Positions 25,300-34,263 of a stretch of DNA of 59,482 bases are shown in pieces. The notes under the pieces were generated by a model that saw only the letters and a program-made list of their open reading frames with translations, was not told the DNA's origin and searched no databases. Position 1 is the stretch's first letter. Each line of letters starts with the position of its first letter. Made by a program: the position numbers and the translations under genes. Origin of the DNA: an uncultured Lachnospiraceae bacterium. GTDB lineage: Bacteria; Bacillota; Clostridia; Lachnospirales; Lachnospiraceae. The DNA is taken from contig CAJUFL010000022.1 of assembly GCA_910585605.1 (NCBI GenBank), positions 1 to 59,482 of the forward strand, given 5' to 3'.

Positions 25300-26994
25300 A
25301 TGGATACGAAATCAGTTATTGAGATACAGAAAAAAGGAATATTTATGCATAGGCTGGTCTATGTAATCTTTATCCTGCAAAGACTGCTGCTTCAATTTGA
25401 GATGAAAGATGTTTCGGTCAGGAATACTGTCTGCATTTTGTCTTTTATCGTATTATGTGAAGCAGTGGAAGAGATTTTTTTCTATGCCAATTATTTTAAT
25501 AATATTATGGTAATAAGGGCTGTCAGGTATGGTCAATGTCTGCTGGCTACGATGGTACTGGTATTTTTACAGATATCTGATGATTCGGAGGTTATGATCA
25601 TCGCATTGCTGATCATGCTGATGGTGGATTTTTTTCTGACAATGGATATTACAGAGCGGGGAAGAGCCGTTTTTTATGTAATGTGTATAGGAATGCCAAT
25701 GCTAATCGTTGTTTTTGTTAAAGTGGCGATTCATTCCAGCGGGCAATGGATGTTTTTATTTTTTGATATATTAATGCTGATGCTTGTGTTGGTGACAGAG
25801 GCTGCTTTGTTTGTGGAATATGTTATAAAAAAGGATGAGATTATCTTAAAGCAGAGACATGAGCTGACTCAAATCGTAGAAAAAAATGAGAGTATTCTTA
25901 ATATGCAGGAAAAACTGCAAAAGACCAACAGCCAGCTTAACCTGCAAAAGATAGATCTGCAAAATGCAAACAGTAAAATCAAAGAAGCAAATGAGGAAAT
26001 GGTGGCACAGGCGGAGATTATGCATTATATCGCCTCTTCCCTTGAAGTACCCAAGATATCTAATCAGATTACAGATGCTCTTATGCAGGTTAAAAAGCTG
26101 GGATTTTGTGCAGTATATATTAAAGAGAATGTTTATCTGAATAAGCATGCCAATTATGTAATAAAAACGAATATCGGGCAATTACAGGGAAGAATTAAAG
26201 AATGGATGGAAGATATTTATCTGGAAATGGTCGCAGCCGGAAAAATGGAGATGGTTTGCGAGGAAAGTCTTAAGCATGAGATTCCCTTTTTAAAGGATAT
26301 CAATGTCAATTCGGTTTATATGAAAGTACTGGGAATTGATGAAGAAAATTACGGTCTTTTTATGATTGGCGATCAGAGAAGGAACCTGTTTAACACTGAT
26401 ATGTCATTTTATAATGCGATAATTGCACAATATGACATTGCTATTAAAAATGCAAAGATTTATAACGAAATGCAGCAGGTTGCAAGAAAAGACGGTCTGA
26501 CGGGCATTAATAATCGTATCTATTTTAGTGAATTATTTAAAAATGCGGTTGAGAGAATACAGCAGAAGAAAGGCTGTATGAGTGTTGCATTGTTTGATAT
26601 TGATAAGTTCAAAAGCGTAAATGATACTTATGGGCATTTAGCAGGTGATGAGGTGATCAAGCGGATTGCGCATGTGGCGGAACAGTGCATTGATAAGTAT
26701 AACGGATTTGTCTGCCGCTATGGCGGTGAAGAATTTGTGGCAGTACTGCCCGGCAGGAAGCTGGAGATTGCACAGCCGATCATTGACGAGTTATTTGAAG
26801 ACATTTGCAGTCAGGTAGTTCATTACAATGAGTGGGATATTACCATGAGCGTAAGTATCGGATTGACGGCTTATCCGGAGGTGTGCAAGAATACTGATGA
26901 ACTGCTAAAACGTGCTGACTGGTGTATGTATTATGCCAAAGAGCATGGAAGGCATCAGATTAAGGTAGATGACGGAAGCATACAGAGAGATTAA
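25300..26994 (+). CDS. Membrane diguanylate cyclase (GGDEF)
   Basis: Protein of 564 aa expected to make c-di-GMP from GTP. Residues about 15-190 form six or so membrane helices, then a coiled coil (about 195-245), a GAF-like region (about 250-390), and a GGDEF domain with DGLTGINNR and RYGGEEF (GGEEF at 475-479). The RxxD inhibitory site upstream of GGEEF reads KYNG, so product inhibition at the I-site is probably absent. It is tightly linked to the FtsA-like gene, whose last codons contain its Shine-Dalgarno. No EAL or PilZ protein is nearby. Confidence 0.92.
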   Translation: MDTKSVIEIQKKGIFMHRLVYVIFILQRLLLQFEMKDVSVRNTVCILSFIVLCEAVEEIFFYANYFNNIMVIRAVRYGQCLLATMVLVFLQISDDSEVMIIALLIMLMVDFFLTMDITERGRAVFYVMCIGMPMLIVVFVKVAIHSSGQWMFLFFDILMLMLVLVTEAALFVEYVIKKDEIILKQRHELTQIVEKNESILNMQEKLQKTNSQLNLQKIDLQNANSKIKEANEEMVAQAEIMHYIASSLEVPKISNQITDALMQVKKLGFCAVYIKENVYLNKHANYVIKTNIGQLQGRIKEWMEDIYLEMVAAGKMEMVCEESLKHEIPFLKDINVNSVYMKVLGIDEENYGLFMIGDQRRNLFNTDMSFYNAIIAQYDIAIKNAKIYNEMQQVARKDGLTGINNRIYFSELFKNAVERIQQKKGCMSVALFDIDKFKSVNDTYGHLAGDEVIKRIAHVAEQCIDKYNGFVCRYGGEEFVAVLPGRKLEIAQPIIDELFEDICSQVVHYNEWDITMSVSIGLTAYPEVCKNTDELLKRADWCMYYAKEHGRHQIKVDDGSIQRD

Positions 26995-27062
26995 CCGGAT
27001 GGAAGGCAATCAGATAATGGATTTGCATCATTAGATTGGTACAAGTGATAGGAGGTTTGAAA

Positions 27063-28253
27063 ATGAATGTATTTGTTGTAAATTGTGGCAGTTCTTCTTT
27101 GAAATATCAGTTGATTCATTCTGATACGGAGAAGGTGATTGCTAAAGGACTTTGTGAAAGAATCGGTATTGATGGCAGACTGACTCATAAACCTGCCGGA
27201 AAAGAAGTAGTAGCGAGAGAAGTTCCCATGCAGGATCATAAGAGTGCAGTTTCTTATGTATTGGAGGCATTAATTGATAAAGATTTTGGTGTGATCAAAG
27301 ACTTGTCTGAAATTGATGCTGTAGGTCACCGTGTTGTACATGGCGGTGAGAAATTCGCCGGTTCTATTTTGATAACAGAAGAAGTGATACAGGCAATTGA
27401 AGAATGTAATGAACTGGCACCATTGCATAATCCTGCTAATTTGATTGGGATTTCTGCATGCAGGGCATTGATGCCCAAGGTACCAATGGCAGCGATTTTT
27501 GATACTGCATTTCATCAGACTATGCCAAAGAAAGCATATTTATATGGTCTGCCTTATGCATATTATGAGGACTATAAGATACGTAAATATGGTTTCCATG
27601 GAACCTCACATAGTTTTGTATCAAAGAGGCTGATAGAACTGATAGGGAAAGAGAATCAGGAATCTAAGACTATTATTTGTCATTTGGGAAACGGTTCTTC
27701 TGTGACTGCGGTCAGGGATGGAGAGTCTGTAGATACCAGTATGGGATTTACTCCGTTAGATGGACTGATTATGGGAACGAGAAGCGGCAGTATCGATCCG
27801 GCAGTAGTGGAGTATCTGGCAAATAAACTGAATTGTTCATTAGATGAAGTGATCAATATTTTAAATAAAAAGTCAGGTGTTGAGGGAATATCAGGCGTTT
27901 CCAGCGATTTTCGCGATTTGGATAAAGCAAGTATGGACGGAAATGAGAGGGCCACAACGGCTTTGGATATGTTTGCATATCGTGTTGCACAGTTTATCGG
28001 TGCCTATGCAGCTTCCATGAATGGGGTTGATGCCATTGCCTTTACTGCTGGAATAGGAGAAAATAACTTTAAGGTGCGCCAGGCGATCTGTAACTATCTT
28101 GGATATCTGGGTGTTGAAATTGATGAGACCGCAAATGCGAGACGCGGTGAAGAAATCAGGATATCAACAGATGGTTCCAAAACAGCTGTATATGTAATAC
28201 CGACCAATGAAGAACTTGCTATTGCAAGAGAGACGGTAGCGCTTTTACAGTAA
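27063..28253 (+). CDS. ackA: Acetate kinase
   Basis: Enzyme of 396 aa making ATP and acetate from acetyl phosphate. NCGSSSLKYQ, the catalytic-region FHGTSH, HLGNGSS and TAGIGENN are conserved. ATG 27063 follows AGGAGG; the upstream TTG/ATG candidates lack spacing. pta is not adjacent, unlike the usual pta-ackA pair. Confidence 0.97.
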   Translation: MNVFVVNCGSSSLKYQLIHSDTEKVIAKGLCERIGIDGRLTHKPAGKEVVAREVPMQDHKSAVSYVLEALIDKDFGVIKDLSEIDAVGHRVVHGGEKFAGSILITEEVIQAIEECNELAPLHNPANLIGISACRALMPKVPMAAIFDTAFHQTMPKKAYLYGLPYAYYEDYKIRKYGFHGTSHSFVSKRLIELIGKENQESKTIICHLGNGSSVTAVRDGESVDTSMGFTPLDGLIMGTRSGSIDPAVVEYLANKLNCSLDEVINILNKKSGVEGISGVSSDFRDLDKASMDGNERATTALDMFAYRVAQFIGAYAASMNGVDAIAFTAGIGENNFKVRQAICNYLGYLGVEIDETANARRGEEIRISTDGSKTAVYVIPTNEELAIARETVALLQ

Positions 28254-28309
28254 TGCTTTTACTTGTCGAGTCTGTTGCTGTCTGGCTCAATATTTTGTTG
28301 AAAAGACTG

Positions 28310-28338
28310 TTGACAAAGATATCTAAACTATGTATAAT
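28310..28338 (+). promoter_or_regulatory. Consensus promoter before the YceD-rpmF pair
   Basis: TTGACA (28310-28315), 17 bp, TATAAT (28333-28338), about 30 nt before the coding start at 28369. Confidence 0.9.
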
Positions 28339-28368
28339 AATCGACGTGTGAGTTTAGGAGATAAATCT

Positions 28369-28902
28369 ATGAAAATAAACTTATATGATGTTTTATCTGT
28401 GGTAGGTAAGGAACTGACCATACAAGCAGATGTTGATAATCTGAAGGGTGATTTTCAGGGCGAGAGCCTTAAGATTAACAGCAAAGGTGCATTTGATATC
28501 ACATTACGGCATATCCAGAAAGATATTGTGACAGTCGGGTGTGATGTGCCAGTAACAGTCAGTCGTATTTGCAGCAGATGTCTGGATGAAGTGGTTTGCA
28601 GTTATGATTTGCAGATTGTCCGGACAGTTAATATGGAAAAAAAGGAAGCATACACAGAAGATGCTTCAGAATCAGATGAAATAAGTTATATTGAAGACTG
28701 TACGCTGGATGTAGACATGCTCGTTTTGGACGAGTTATATACCAAGCTTCCAATGACGGTTCTCTGTAAAGAGGATTGCAAGGGTATATGTAAGGTATGT
28801 GGAACAAACCTGAACAAAGGCATATGCGATTGTGACCAGACAGTTCCGGATCCAAGAATGGCAGTTTTTAGTGATATCTTCAATCAATTTAAGGAGGTGT
28901 GA
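28369..28902 (+). CDS. DUF177/YceD-family protein
   Basis: Protein of 177 aa regularly encoded directly before rpmF. A C-terminal cysteine cluster, CKEDCKGICKVCG followed by CDC, probably binds zinc. The family is linked to 23S rRNA or ribosome homeostasis, based on YceD in plants and bacteria. ATG 28369 with TAGGAG is chosen over an upstream ATG at 28330 lacking a ribosome site and lying at the -10 box. Confidence 0.9.
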   Translation: MKINLYDVLSVVGKELTIQADVDNLKGDFQGESLKINSKGAFDITLRHIQKDIVTVGCDVPVTVSRICSRCLDEVVCSYDLQIVRTVNMEKKEAYTEDASESDEISYIEDCTLDVDMLVLDELYTKLPMTVLCKEDCKGICKVCGTNLNKGICDCDQTVPDPRMAVFSDIFNQFKEV

Positions 28903-28905
28903 ATA

Positions 28906-29082
28906 ATGTCTATCTGTCCAAAGAATAAATCTTCAAAAGCAAGAAGAGATAAGAGAAGAGCAAACTGGAAGATGAGTGCTCCTACTTTAGTAAAATGCTC
29001 TAAGTGTGGAGAGTTGATGGTTCCTCACAGAGTTTGTAAGAAGTGTGGAAGCTACAACAAAAAAGAAATTATTGAAGCTTAA
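28906..29082 (+). CDS. rpmF: 50S ribosomal protein L32
   Basis: A 58-aa protein. It begins MSICPKNKSSKARRDKRRAN and has the four zinc-ligand cysteines CSKC and CKKC. AAGGAGG overlaps the end of the preceding gene, and the start lies 3 nt past its stop. plsX and acpP, which usually follow rpmF in Firmicutes, are missing here. Confidence 0.97.
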   Translation: MSICPKNKSSKARRDKRRANWKMSAPTLVKCSKCGELMVPHRVCKKCGSYNKKEIIEA

Positions 29083-29100
29083 AATATTTTTAAAACCTTG

Positions 29101-29170
29101 TAAATCAAACCTTTCTGGATTTTAACAGAGGACTAGAATCGGTTATTTAGCTTGTTTTTAGTTTGATTTA
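29101..29170 (+). repeat. Widely spaced perfect inverted repeat
   Basis: TAAATCAAAC (29101-29110) and GTTTGATTTA (29161-29170) are perfect inverted repeats 50 nt apart, in the 3' region of rpmF. They could close a larger RNA structure or be the ends of a tiny element. Confidence 0.45.
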
Positions 29171-29204
29171 AAATAAATAAGGTGTTGCGACAGTAAAGGT
29201 TATA

Positions 29205-29233
29205 GATGTCAGTTGAGACTGGCATCTTTTTTT
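29205..29233 (+). terminator. Rho-independent terminator after rpmF
   Basis: GATGTCAGT pairs with ACTGGCATC (one G-T pair) around TGAG, followed by seven T. Confidence 0.93.
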
Positions 29234-29476
29234 GTGTAAAATAAGTTTTGTGAAATAAAGTATAAATATTGTAAAGTGTACATAATAAAAATAAAATATT
29301 ATTGTGCAGTATGTCTATTTACATATGGAAAAAAATAAATATAATAATAAGTAAAGGTGAGAACGATATCACACATAAAAATACTGTTATTGTTCTCTTT
29401 GCTTTTATTACCTTATGAGAACGATTACGCAATTTGTTGAGAAAGGATTTTGATAAAGAAAGGCTTGGTGCAATAT
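29234..29476 (+). promoter_or_regulatory. Regulatory region with two CRE/LacI-type operators
   Basis: This AT-rich, gene-free stretch holds TGAGAACGATATCA (29358-29371), which fits the CRE/LacI-family consensus TGWNANCGNTNWCA at every fixed position, and TGAGAACGATTACG (29416-29429), which misses only the last base. The sites are 58 bp apart, suitable for CcpA or a ScrR-like LacI repressor, possibly with looping. A candidate promoter is TTGTAA, 17 bp, TAAAAT near 29270-29300. Confidence 0.7.
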
Positions 29477-30928
29477 ATGAATCAGGAATATCTTAGAATA
29501 CAGGAACAAATTCATAGAGCAGAAGTGGAAGCAATGGTAGAAAGTGATGGTTTTTACCGTTTAGGATTCCACCTTATGCCCTCGACAGGCTGGCTGAACG
29601 ATCCAAATGGATTATGTCAGCTTGGAGACACATATCATTTATTTTTTCAATATGCACCGTTAGATGCAAGGGGTGGCATGAAGACGTGGGGGCATTATAC
29701 AACAACGGATTTTTGCCGATTTACTTATATGGGAGTACCACTTGTGCCGGATATGCCTTTTGATAAAAATGGTGTTTATTCAGGAAGTGCCTATACAGAT
29801 AAGGAAGGAATGCATATTTACTATACTGGTAATGTCAAGCTTTCCGGAGAGCATGATTATGTTACTTCCGGAAGAAGGGCAGATACGATCATGGTAGAGA
29901 GTAAGGATGGGATACATTTCGGGGAGAAGCAGGTGGTTATTTCTTCAGATGACTACCCTCAAAATTACAGCTGCCATATCAGGGATCCAAAAGTGTGGAG
30001 GGAAAACGATACAGGATATATGGTATTAGGGGGAAGGACAAGGTCAGATGAAGGCAGGATTTTGCTCTATACCTCTTCGGATATGAAAAAATGGGAATTG
30101 TTAAAAGAAATAACTGCAAATGGGTGGTTGGGATATATGTGGGAATGTCCGGATTTGTTTTCCCTTGATGGGCATCATATTATATCATTTTCTCCACAAG
30201 GATTAAAAGCAGAGGAATTTAGGTATCAGAATGTTTACCAGTCCGGATATTTTATTTCGGATGCAGATCCGTTGACAAGGGACATTGCAGTGGATGAAGC
30301 ACTGTTTATGGAGTGGGATATGGGATTTGATTTTTATGCACCCCAGACTTTTAAGGATTCATCGGGCAGAAGGATTCTGATTGGATGGGCGGGAATGCCT
30401 GATGCCGAATATAAAAATGGGGAAGTGGAAAAAGAAAACTGGCAGCATTGTTTTACTGTACCAAGAAAGATTACATTAAAGCAGACGGAAGATGGTATGA
30501 AACGTGTATATCAGGAGCCGATTGAAGAGATTAAAAAACTCCGGACAGGAGTCGGCTATAAAATGGAGAAGGAGTATGCAGCTTTTAAGGAGGAGTATCT
30601 TGATATTGAGATTAAAAGGCTTCCCCGTGTTTTTGAAATTACAATAGCGGATGGGGTGACCTTTTCTTACAATGGCGAATGGGCGGCACTTTCTCTGACA
30701 GAGGATACCGGGCTGGGAAGAAAGATTCGGAGGGCAAGAATTTTTTCCATAAATTCGATCAGAATCCTTGTAGATTCTTCCATTTTGGAATATTATATAA
30801 ATGATGGCGAAATAGTATTTACTACCCGCTATTATAAAAAGGAGAAAGGCACAGTGATTCAGACTGATGTAAGTGGTGCAGATATTACTGTGTATCCGAT
30901 GGAGAGAATAATAGTAAAAGGAGACTGA
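29477..30928 (+). CDS. GH32 sucrose-6-phosphate hydrolase / fructan hydrolase
   Basis: Cytoplasmic enzyme of about 483 aa (no signal peptide) that splits beta-fructosides. The nucleophile Asp lies in WLNDPNG (39-45), the stabilising Asp in RDPKV and the acid/base Glu in WECPDLF. The beta-propeller is followed by a C-terminal beta-sandwich. ATG 29477 is chosen; a TTG at 29450 with GAAAGG upstream is a real alternative. The fructokinase behind it suggests sucrose or short fructan use. No PTS or ABC transporter is next to it, so import depends on an unlinked system. Confidence 0.92.
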   Translation: MNQEYLRIQEQIHRAEVEAMVESDGFYRLGFHLMPSTGWLNDPNGLCQLGDTYHLFFQYAPLDARGGMKTWGHYTTTDFCRFTYMGVPLVPDMPFDKNGVYSGSAYTDKEGMHIYYTGNVKLSGEHDYVTSGRRADTIMVESKDGIHFGEKQVVISSDDYPQNYSCHIRDPKVWRENDTGYMVLGGRTRSDEGRILLYTSSDMKKWELLKEITANGWLGYMWECPDLFSLDGHHIISFSPQGLKAEEFRYQNVYQSGYFISDADPLTRDIAVDEALFMEWDMGFDFYAPQTFKDSSGRRILIGWAGMPDAEYKNGEVEKENWQHCFTVPRKITLKQTEDGMKRVYQEPIEEIKKLRTGVGYKMEKEYAAFKEEYLDIEIKRLPRVFEITIADGVTFSYNGEWAALSLTEDTGLGRKIRRARIFSINSIRILVDSSILEYYINDGEIVFTTRYYKKEKGTVIQTDVSGADITVYPMERIIVKGD

Positions 30929-30931
30929 AGC

Positions 30932-31888
30932 ATGGGGAAATTAATTAGTATTGGTGAAGCGTTAATTGATATGATTCCGGTTGAAAGTGGCAGACAGATT
31001 AAAGAAGTATCTGCATTTTCGCCTATTGTAGGAGGTGCACCGGCAAATGTGTGTGGTGCATTTTCCAAACTGGGTGGAGAATCATATATGATCACTCAGT
31101 TAGGGGAGGATCCTTTTGGTGATAAGATTATAGACAATTTTTCAAAGTTTTGCATACATACAGACTATGTTAGCCGCACAGGGAAGGCAAATACAGCACT
31201 GGCATTTGTTGCATTGCAGGAGAATGGCAACAGGGAGTTTTCTTTTTACCGCAATCCCAGTGCAGATATGCTTTTAGAACCGGCACAGATTAAAAAGGAA
31301 TGGTTTCAGGATGCTTTTGCCCTTCATTTCTGTTCTGTCTCCCTTGGGGAGACTCCCATGAAGCAGGCACACAAAAAAGCGGTGGAATATGCATTGGCAG
31401 CGGGAAATGTGATCAGTTTTGATCCGAATCTCCGGTTTAATCTATGGGAATCAAAGGACGATTTAAGAAAAGCTGTTCTGGAATTTCTTCCCTATGCTCA
31501 TGTATTAAAAATATCCGATGAGGAACTTTCTTTTATAACAGGTATAGAAGAGGAAGAAGAAGCGGTTAAAAGTCTGTTTACTGGAAATGTTTCACTGGTA
31601 ATCTATACAGAAGGGGAAAAGGGTGCAAAAGCATATACCCAAAATCTTACTGTTCATGCAGACGGTGTAAAAGTAAAGGCAGTTGATACCACAGGAGCGG
31701 GAGATGCTTTTATCGGGTCCTTTCTGTTTAATCTGGACAGAAGGCTGGCAGAGTATGGACAGATTGAGAATCTTCCAAAGGAAGTTTTAGAGGAGATGCT
31801 GAAGTTTTCTAACCAATACTGCGCGAAAAGCGTACAAAAGCCGGGAGCAATCGCATCTTATCCGACCTATAAAGAGACATTAAATTAA
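30932..31888 (+). CDS. scrK: Fructokinase (PfkB family)
   Basis: Sugar kinase of 318 aa phosphorylating the fructose released by the GH32 enzyme. IVGGAPANVCGAFSKLGG and the C-terminal DTTGAGDAFIGSF with the catalytic Asp are the PfkB signatures. It begins 3 nt after the GH32 stop, with AAGGAG before it, so both come from one mRNA. Confidence 0.93.
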   Translation: MGKLISIGEALIDMIPVESGRQIKEVSAFSPIVGGAPANVCGAFSKLGGESYMITQLGEDPFGDKIIDNFSKFCIHTDYVSRTGKANTALAFVALQENGNREFSFYRNPSADMLLEPAQIKKEWFQDAFALHFCSVSLGETPMKQAHKKAVEYALAAGNVISFDPNLRFNLWESKDDLRKAVLEFLPYAHVLKISDEELSFITGIEEEEEAVKSLFTGNVSLVIYTEGEKGAKAYTQNLTVHADGVKVKAVDTTGAGDAFIGSFLFNLDRRLAEYGQIENLPKEVLEEMLKFSNQYCAKSVQKPGAIASYPTYKETLN

Positions 31889-31994
31889 ATGGTAAGCCGG
31901 CTGTTGTTTGCTATAGTAGATAATATAAATTTATTTATTATGTAAACTAAGTGACCGACTTGACAGGCAGAATTGTAATTTTTTTGAAAAGGAC

Positions 31995-32023
31995 TTGCAA
32001 TTTTTGGAAAGTAGTGGTATTCT
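31995..32023 (+). promoter_or_regulatory. Promoter of the rimP-nusA-infB operon
   Basis: TTGCAA (31995-32000), 17 bp, TATTCT (32018-32023). Confidence 0.7.
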
Positions 32024-32046
32024 TGCATAGTAACATAGTAATTTGT

Positions 32047-32080
32047 AAGAGAGTGGGCAAAACGGTCCACTCTCTTTATA
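32047..32080 (+). terminator. Leader hairpin/attenuator before rimP
   Basis: AAGAGAGTGG (32047-32056) pairs perfectly with CCACTCTCTT (32067-32076), followed by TATATG. It lies about 17 nt into the predicted leader, so it resembles a terminator-type attenuator inside the 5' UTR rather than a terminator of the preceding kinase gene. Confidence 0.6.
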
Positions 32081-32116
32081 TGTGACAGACAATTAAATAT
32101 GGAAAGGTGGTCATTT

Positions 32117-32590
32117 ATGACTAAGAAGCAAATTGAAGCTACCTGTGAAGAGCTGGTTCTTCCGATCATTGAAGAACGGGGATTTGAACTGGTAGATGTA
32201 GAGTATGTAAAGGAAGGCAGTAATTATTATCTGCGGGTTTATGCAGATAAGGAAGGGGGAATCACCATTGATGACTGTGTAGAAGTCAGTCGTGCGTTGA
32301 ACCCTAAGTTAGATGCCTATGACAAAGAATTTAAAGATCCGTATATTTTGGAGGTAAGTTCTCCAGGGCTTTTAAGACCTCTTAAGAAAGATAAGGACTT
32401 TCAAAGAAGCCTTGGTAAAATGATAGAAATTAAATTATTTAAATCTCTTGAAGGAAGTAAGGTAAAGGAACTGGAAGCAGAATTAAAGGGGTTTGATGAA
32501 AAAACGATTACAATTATTCAGGAAGACGATACAGAACTGGTTATAGACCGGAGTAACTTGGCGTTAATAAGATTAGCATTTGAGTTTTAG
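32117..32590 (+). CDS. rimP: Ribosome maturation factor RimP
   Basis: Protein of 157 aa for 30S assembly. It shows GFELVDVEYVKEG, ISRALNPKLD-like text (VSRALNPKLDAYD) and EVSSPGLLRPL. It starts the conserved rimP-nusA-ylxR-ylxQ-infB-rbfA block. ATG 32117 follows AAAGGTGG. Confidence 0.96.
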   Translation: MTKKQIEATCEELVLPIIEERGFELVDVEYVKEGSNYYLRVYADKEGGITIDDCVEVSRALNPKLDAYDKEFKDPYILEVSSPGLLRPLKKDKDFQRSLGKMIEIKLFKSLEGSKVKELEAELKGFDEKTITIIQEDDTELVIDRSNLALIRLAFEF

Positions 32591-32639
32591 CAAATATTTT
32601 AGACAATACAATATGAGAATAAAAGGAGGAATCGGAAAA

Positions 32640-33869
32640 ATGTCAGAATTAATGCTTGCTTTGGAGCAGATTGAAAAGGAGAAAGGAATATCAAAAGAGG
32701 TAATTGTGGAAGCGATTGAAAAATCACTGTTAGATGCCTGCAAAAAAGATTTTGGAAAAAGTGATAATGTTACAGTGAATATGGATAGGGAAACGGGAGA
32801 CATTGAGGTGTTCGCTGCAAAGACGGTTGTAGAGGAAGTAGTAGATCATGCAACGGAGATTTCACTGGAAAAAGCACTTATGGTAAGTTCAAAACATCAG
32901 GTAGGGGATATTATGAATGTGGAGATCACGCCGAAGAATTTTGGACGTATTGCGGCACAGCAGGCGAGAAGTGTAATTGTCCAGACAATTAAGGAAGAAG
33001 AGAAAAAGGCGTTATTTGAGCATTTTTATTGTAAGGAAAAGGATGTTGTGACTGGTGTTGTACAGCGTTATGTAGGTAAAAATATTTCCATAAGCCTGGA
33101 TGATAGGATGGATGCCTTGTTGATGGAAAATGAACAGGTTAAAACAGAGCATTACCGGCCTACTGACCGGATCAAACTGTATGTCGTGGAGGTTAAGGAT
33201 ACGAATAAGGGACCAAAGGTGATTGTTTCGCGGACACATCCGGAACTTGTAAAGAGACTGTTTGAAAAAGAAGTTACGGAAGTGGCAGATGGCACAGTGG
33301 AAATCAAGTCAATTTCCCGTGAGGCTGGTTCACGTTCCAAGATAGCCGTATGGTCTAATGATCCCAATGTCGATCCGGTTGGTGCCTGTGTAGGTATGAA
33401 CGGTAATCGTGTCAATACCATTGTGGATGATCTGAAGGGTGAAAAAATAGATATTATCACATGGAGCGAGGATCCTGCAATTTTTATTGAGAATGCACTT
33501 AGTCCTTCTAAGGTAGTATCGGTGGATGTAGATGATGAAGAAAAAAGTGCCCGTGTAGTGGTTCCGGATTATCAGTTATCACTTGCAATCGGCAAGGAAG
33601 GCCAGAACGCAAGGCTTGCAGCAAGACTAACAGGGTTTAAAATCGATATTAAAAGTGAGTCACAGGCAAGAGAAGCATATGGTTATGATGATTATGACAG
33701 GGACAGCTATGACGATGCGTATGAATATGACGAAAATGGAGAATATTTAGGTGATTACGACGAAAATGGCGAGTATACCGATTCATACGGGGACGAAGAT
33801 TATTCGGATGAATATGATAAAGACGGTAATTATGGTGAGGGATACGAAGAAGAAAATCAAGAAGAGTAA
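32640..33869 (+). CDS. nusA: Transcription termination/antitermination factor NusA
   Basis: RNA polymerase-binding protein of 409 aa: N-terminal domain, S1 domain (about 130-200) and two KH domains, with the motifs GSRSKIAVWS, GACVGMNGNRV and AIGKEGQNARLAARLTG. The last 60 residues are an acidic, tyrosine-rich tail of repeated DENGEY-like units. That tail is not part of the core fold and varies among Clostridia. AGGAGG precedes ATG 32640. It could autoregulate through the leader hairpin. Confidence 0.97.
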   Translation: MSELMLALEQIEKEKGISKEVIVEAIEKSLLDACKKDFGKSDNVTVNMDRETGDIEVFAAKTVVEEVVDHATEISLEKALMVSSKHQVGDIMNVEITPKNFGRIAAQQARSVIVQTIKEEEKKALFEHFYCKEKDVVTGVVQRYVGKNISISLDDRMDALLMENEQVKTEHYRPTDRIKLYVVEVKDTNKGPKVIVSRTHPELVKRLFEKEVTEVADGTVEIKSISREAGSRSKIAVWSNDPNVDPVGACVGMNGNRVNTIVDDLKGEKIDIITWSEDPAIFIENALSPSKVVSVDVDDEEKSARVVVPDYQLSLAIGKEGQNARLAARLTGFKIDIKSESQAREAYGYDDYDRDSYDDAYEYDENGEYLGDYDENGEYTDSYGDEDYSDEYDKDGNYGEGYEEENQEE

Positions 33870-33990
33870 TTTCTAAATCAGAAGTTTTACTCTATGGGAT
33901 TCGAAATTTACCGAAAAATGGTATAGTTTGGTTTTTCACTGCGTAAGCTTTTAAGATAGATGGATTGTTATAAGATTGGAAGTGATAGAG

Positions 33991-34263
33991 ATGGCAAAGA
34001 AAACACCGCTTCGGAAATGTGTCGGCTGTGGTGAAATGATAGCAAAAAAAGAAATGCTTCGCATAATCAAGACGAAGGATAATGATATCAGGTTAGATCC
34101 TACCGGAAAAGAGAACGGGAGAGGCGCATATTTACATTTTGATGCCGGGTGCTTGGAAAAGGCTGTTAAATCAAAAGGTTTGGAACGATCCTTTAAAATG
34201 TCTATTGATGCAGATATTTATAATAAACTGAGTGAGGAGTTGATAGGTATTGAACCAAAATAA
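33991..34263 (+). CDS. ylxR: YlxR/RnpM-family RNA-binding protein
   Basis: Protein of 90 aa with RKCVGCGE near the start and GRGAYLHFD. The family binds RNA, and the B. subtilis homologue has been described as an RNase P modulator. It lies in the standard nusA-ylxR-ylxQ-infB order; its end overlaps the next gene by 14 nt. Confidence 0.93.
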   Translation: MAKKTPLRKCVGCGEMIAKKEMLRIIKTKDNDIRLDPTGKENGRGAYLHFDAGCLEKAVKSKGLERSFKMSIDADIYNKLSEELIGIEPK

